Positions 8,378-11,141 of a stretch of DNA of 11,141 nt are shown in pieces. Source of the DNA: Actinomycetota bacterium (lineage in GTDB: Bacteria; Actinomycetota; Thermoleophilia; Solirubrobacterales; Thermoleophilaceae); NCBI GenBank assembly GCA_005883295.1, contig VAWV01000032.1, positions 1-11,141 of the forward strand. The letters are read 5' to 3'. Every line of letters starts with the position of its first letter. Position 1 is the first letter of the stretch. The notes under the pieces were generated by a model. The model saw nothing but the letters and a program-made list of their open reading frames with translations, was not told where the DNA came from and ran no database searches. A program made the position numbers and the translations under genes.

Positions 8378-10867
8378 ATGGGAGGCCCGTGTGGGGAACG
8401 CGCACGCCCGGCTAGCGCAACGCTGCTCGCCGCACTTGCGCTGGCCATCCTGGCCGCTCTCGTTCCGGCGGCCGCTGCGGCCGCCGCCGGGCCGCGTGCG
8501 GTGATCCGCCGCAGCGCGCACGGCATCCCGCACATCATCTCCAAGACCTGGGAGGGCGTCGGCTACGGGTACGGCTACGCGTTCGCGCAGGACGACATCT
8601 GCCCCATGGCCGACGACTACGTGACCGTCCGGGCGCAGCGCTCGCGCTACTTCGGCCCGACCGCGACCTACGCGCAGCGCGGCAACGGCACCACCCCGCA
8701 GAACCGCAACAGCGACTTCTTCTTCCAACGCGCGATCAACAACCACATCGTCGAGAAGCTGATTGCTCAACCGCCGCCCCAGGGGCCGCTCCGGGTGGTC
8801 AAGCAGACGGTCCGCGGATACGTGAAGGGCTACAACCGCTACCTGAAGGACACCGGCGTGGCGCACCTCCCGGACCCCTCCTGCCGGGGCAAGCCGTGGG
8901 TCAAGCCGATCACGGTGCTCGACGCCTACCGCCGCTTCTGGCAGCTGGGCCTGCTCGCCAGCCAGGGCGTGGCGATCGACGGGATCGGCGGCGCGCAGCC
9001 GCCGGGGGCGATCCCGTCGCTGCAGCCGTCGGGCGCGCAGCTCCAGGCCTTCGGCGAGCGCCTCTTCGACCTCGGCATCGGGAGCAACGCCGTGGCCCTG
9101 GGCAGCGCGGCGACGAAGAACGGCAGCGGCCTGATGCTCGGGAACCCGCACTTCCCCTGGGACGGCACCGAGCGCTTCTACGAGGCCCACGCCACGATTC
9201 CCGGCAAGGTGAACGTGATCGGCGGGAGCCTGTTCGGTGTCCCGGCCGTGCTGATCGGACACACCGGCGGGCTGGCCTGGAGCCACACCGTGTCCACGGC
9301 GTTCCGGTTCACGCCGTACGAGCTGAAGCTCGTGCCTGGCTCCCCCACCAGTTACATCTACGACAACGCCGTGCACCAGATGCACGCCGACAAGGTCACG
9401 ATCCAGGTCAAGCAGCAGGACGGATCGATCAAGCCCGAGACCCGGACGCTGTACTCATCGCTCCAGGGCCCGATCCTCACCTCGATCCTCGGCCTCCCCA
9501 TCTTCCCGTGGACCGCGACGAACGCCTACGCGATGGGCGACGTGAACGCCACGAACTTCCGCTACCTGAACCACTTCTTCGAGGTCGACACCGCCCAGAG
9601 CGTGAAGCAGCTCGACCGGATCGAGCGGAAGTACCAGGGCATCCCCTGGGTCAACACGATCGCCACCGACCGCACCGGCAAGGCCTACTACGCGGACATG
9701 GGCGCGATCCCGAACGTGACCGACGCCAAGGTCGCGCAGTGCGTGAACGGGCCGCTCGGAAAGGCCGTGTACCAGGCGGTGCCTGGGCTCCCGGTACTCG
9801 ACGGGTCGACGTCCGCCTGCAGGTGGGGCAACGACCCGGACGCCGCGGTACCCGGGATCTTCGGCCCACACCACGAGCCCTCGCTGTTTCGCAACGACTA
9901 CACGGAGAACTCCAACGACAGCTACTGGCTGGCCAACCCGAACCACCCTCTGACCGGGTTCGCGCGCATCATCGGCTGCGAGAAGTGCGTGCGCTCGCTC
10001 AGGACCCGCAACGGGCTGACCATGATCTCGCAGCGCCTGCACGGTCTGGACCGCCGCCCCGGCAACCGCTTCGGGCTCGGCGACATGACCTGGATGGTCT
10101 TCAACGACCGCCAGTACGCAAGCGTCCTCTGGCGCCACCCGCTCGCCGCCATGTGCGAGTCCGACGGGACCGAGCCGAGCTCCAGCGGGCCCGTCGACGT
10201 GAGCGCCGCGTGCCCGGTGATCGCCGCCTACAACAACCACGACAACCTCGACAACAAGGGATCGCTCCTGTTCCGCCGCTTCGTGGAGCGTCTGCGCGGG
10301 GCCCCCGCCCCGGGCGTGCCGGTCTCGAACCCGTTCTCGTCCCAGGCGTTCACCAGGCCGTTCTCGGCCGATAACCCGGTGAACACGCCGAGCGGGCTGA
10401 ACACGAACGACCCGCAGGTGCACCAGGCGCTCGGCGACGCGGTGAACGACCTGCGCTCGAACGGCATCCCGCTCGACGCGTCGCTCCGCGCCCACCAGTA
10501 CGAGATGCGCGGCAACGTCAAGATCCCGATCCACGGCGGGCCCGGTACGGACGGGCTCTTCAACGCGATCAACGTCCTGTGGACGCCGCCGGTGGGCTAC
10601 CCGAATGTGCCGCACGGCTCGAGCTTCGTGAGGGTGACCCAGTCCAGGAGGAAAGGCTGCCCGAGCAACCGCTCGATCCTCACCTACTCGCTCTCGGTGA
10701 ACCCGAACTCGCCGTACTTCGCCGACCAGACCAAGATGTTCTCGAAGAAGCAGTGGGTGGACCCGCCGTTCTGCGCCGACCAGGTGCGGCGGCGCTCGCG
10801 GGTGGCCACCGTGCTCGGACCGCACGGCGTGATCCGCCGCGGGATCCACGTCCGCCGCGGCTACTAG
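8378..10867 (+). CDS. Secreted Ntn-hydrolase acylase, PvdQ / aculeacin A acylase type (penicillin acylase family)
   Basis: Cleaves an amide-linked acyl chain; relatives act on acyl-homoserine lactones, pyoverdine precursors or lipopeptides. The 829-residue precursor has a signal peptide (hydrophobic 14-38, likely cleaved near Ala37) and an alpha-chain opening RRSAHGIPHI (44-53) and GYGYGYAFAQDD (62-73). The self-cleavage site is Gly235-Ser236 in GIGSNAVALG. Ser236 would become the N-terminal nucleophile of the beta chain. Counting from it, His258 in GNPHFPW is beta-23 and Val305 in WSHTV is beta-70, exactly as in PvdQ; an Asn in NSND (511-514) is the likely oxyanion residue. Ten cysteines follow the signal, consistent with disulfides outside the cell. 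The length slightly exceeds PvdQ (762) and aculeacin acylase (786). True substrate unknown. Its TAG stop lies in the left CTAG of the palindromic element. Confidence 0.93.
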   Translation: MGGPCGERARPASATLLAALALAILAALVPAAAAAAAGPRAVIRRSAHGIPHIISKTWEGVGYGYGYAFAQDDICPMADDYVTVRAQRSRYFGPTATYAQRGNGTTPQNRNSDFFFQRAINNHIVEKLIAQPPPQGPLRVVKQTVRGYVKGYNRYLKDTGVAHLPDPSCRGKPWVKPITVLDAYRRFWQLGLLASQGVAIDGIGGAQPPGAIPSLQPSGAQLQAFGERLFDLGIGSNAVALGSAATKNGSGLMLGNPHFPWDGTERFYEAHATIPGKVNVIGGSLFGVPAVLIGHTGGLAWSHTVSTAFRFTPYELKLVPGSPTSYIYDNAVHQMHADKVTIQVKQQDGSIKPETRTLYSSLQGPILTSILGLPIFPWTATNAYAMGDVNATNFRYLNHFFEVDTAQSVKQLDRIERKYQGIPWVNTIATDRTGKAYYADMGAIPNVTDAKVAQCVNGPLGKAVYQAVPGLPVLDGSTSACRWGNDPDAAVPGIFGPHHEPSLFRNDYTENSNDSYWLANPNHPLTGFARIIGCEKCVRSLRTRNGLTMISQRLHGLDRRPGNRFGLGDMTWMVFNDRQYASVLWRHPLAAMCESDGTEPSSSGPVDVSAACPVIAAYNNHDNLDNKGSLLFRRFVERLRGAPAPGVPVSNPFSSQAFTRPFSADNPVNTPSGLNTNDPQVHQALGDAVNDLRSNGIPLDASLRAHQYEMRGNVKIPIHGGPGTDGLFNAINVLWTPPVGYPNVPHGSSFVRVTQSRRKGCPSNRSILTYSLSVNPNSPYFADQTKMFSKKQWVDPPFCADQVRRRSRVATVLGPHGVIRRGIHVRRGY

Positions 10868-11029
10868 TGCCCTGAGTCGTCAGTTCGCGCGCACCTTCCC
10901 GGCGTCTGGGCGCGCCTCACGCCACCCGCGGGAATCGCCGATGCCCTGCATCGACTCATCCCCCGTGCGTCGTCAGCCGCGCCCAGCCACTCGGGAAGCT
11001 GAGGCCGAACTTCCGACTCAGGGCACTAG
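10864..11029. mobile_element. 166-bp imperfect palindrome bounded by CTAG, MITE-like element
   Basis: A perfect 16-bp inverted repeat bounds the gap between two convergent genes: CTAGTGCCCTGAGTCG at 10864-10879 and its reverse complement at 11014-11029. Pairing continues inward as blocks: 10882-10887 with 11006-11011, 10896-10901 with 10992-10997, 10906-10914 with 10978-10986, and at the centre 10939-10944 with 10948-10953 around a CCT loop. The whole unit can fold as one long hairpin in DNA or in RNA from either strand. It encodes no protein. The TA (or CTAG) at each end could be a target-site duplication; TA is typical of IS630/Tc1-mariner elements, so a non-autonomous MITE is the favoured reading. 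A bidirectional terminator or a dispersed REP-like repeat is the alternative. A single copy is visible, so mobility is inferred. Confidence 0.6.
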
Positions 11030-11141
11030 CCGGTCACCGTGACCGTCGTGGTCGGCGAGCGGCCCTCCTCGTAGGGGTAGGCGGACTCCCGCCGGACAAC
11101 CACGCGGAACCGGTAGCGGAGCCGGCCGCGCGTGGCGCCGA
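11026..11141 (-). CDS. C-terminal 37 residues of an unidentified protein
   Basis: An open frame enters from the right edge on the minus strand and ends with TAG at 11026-11028. The visible residues include LRYRFRVVVRRESAYPYEEG and end SPTTTVTVTG. Alternating hydrophobic residues and the Thr/Val-rich ending look like the last beta strands of an extracellular beta-sandwich domain (fibronectin-III or Ig-like), but too little is present to name a family. It is convergent with the acylase, and its stop codon lies in the right CTAG of the palindromic element. The first two bases at the window edge belong to an incomplete codon. Confidence 0.65.
   Translation of the reverse strand, partial: GATRGRLRYRFRVVVRRESAYPYEEGRSPTTTVTVTG

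Noticed and set aside
10868..11025. tRNA(Sec) gene (selC) or another structured RNA gene near selA/selB
   Set aside because: No acceptor stem, anticodon arm or T-loop could be built; the symmetry is one long hairpin with target-like ends. No other gap is large enough except 576-649, which shows no cloverleaf.

Overview
The window is a GC-rich, gene-dense piece of a bacterial chromosome. Almost every codon ends in G or C, the genes overlap or nearly touch, and no gene-free stretch exceeds about 160 bases. The base composition, the leaderless-looking gene starts and the gene repertoire suggest a high-GC actinobacterium, perhaps of the Thermoleophilia (Solirubrobacter/Gaiella-like). That placement is an inference from style, not from a marker gene.

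Left end: the N-terminal 191 codons of an ATP-grasp ligase run off the edge on the minus strand. It is divergent from a plus-strand membrane GT-C glycosyltransferase, and only 74 bases separate the two starts. The glycosyltransferase runs tail-to-tail into selB, sharing four bases (TTAG) that hold both stop codons.

Centre: a minus-strand operon reads moaD-moaE fusion, then selA, then selB. It joins the molybdopterin synthase step of molybdenum cofactor synthesis to the bacterial selenocysteine pathway. This pairing makes sense if the cell has a molybdenum- and selenocysteine-dependent enzyme such as formate dehydrogenase, which is not in the window. selB is unusual: the GTPase domain lacks the stretch that normally carries the G5 motif, and the C-terminal winged-helix region is short.

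Right half, plus strand: a methylmalonyl-CoA mutase catalytic subunit without its B12 domain starts only 25 bases from the divergent moaD-moaE gene. A secreted GH3 (NagZ-like) glycosidase follows, then a secreted Ntn-hydrolase acylase resembling PvdQ and aculeacin A acylase. The last two are exported, perhaps cell-wall or signal/lipopeptide remodelling enzymes; the mutase is cytoplasmic, so these three neighbours need not share a pathway.

Right edge: a 166-bp near-perfect-ended long palindrome separates the acylase from the C-terminal end of a convergent minus-strand gene. Both ends are CTAG and both genes stop inside those CTAG copies. Removing the element would leave two convergent genes overlapping by CTAG, just as the glycosyltransferase and selB overlap by TTAG. 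This looks like a small non-autonomous mobile element (MITE-like) inserted exactly at a shared stop codon, and it is the most interesting non-coding structure here.
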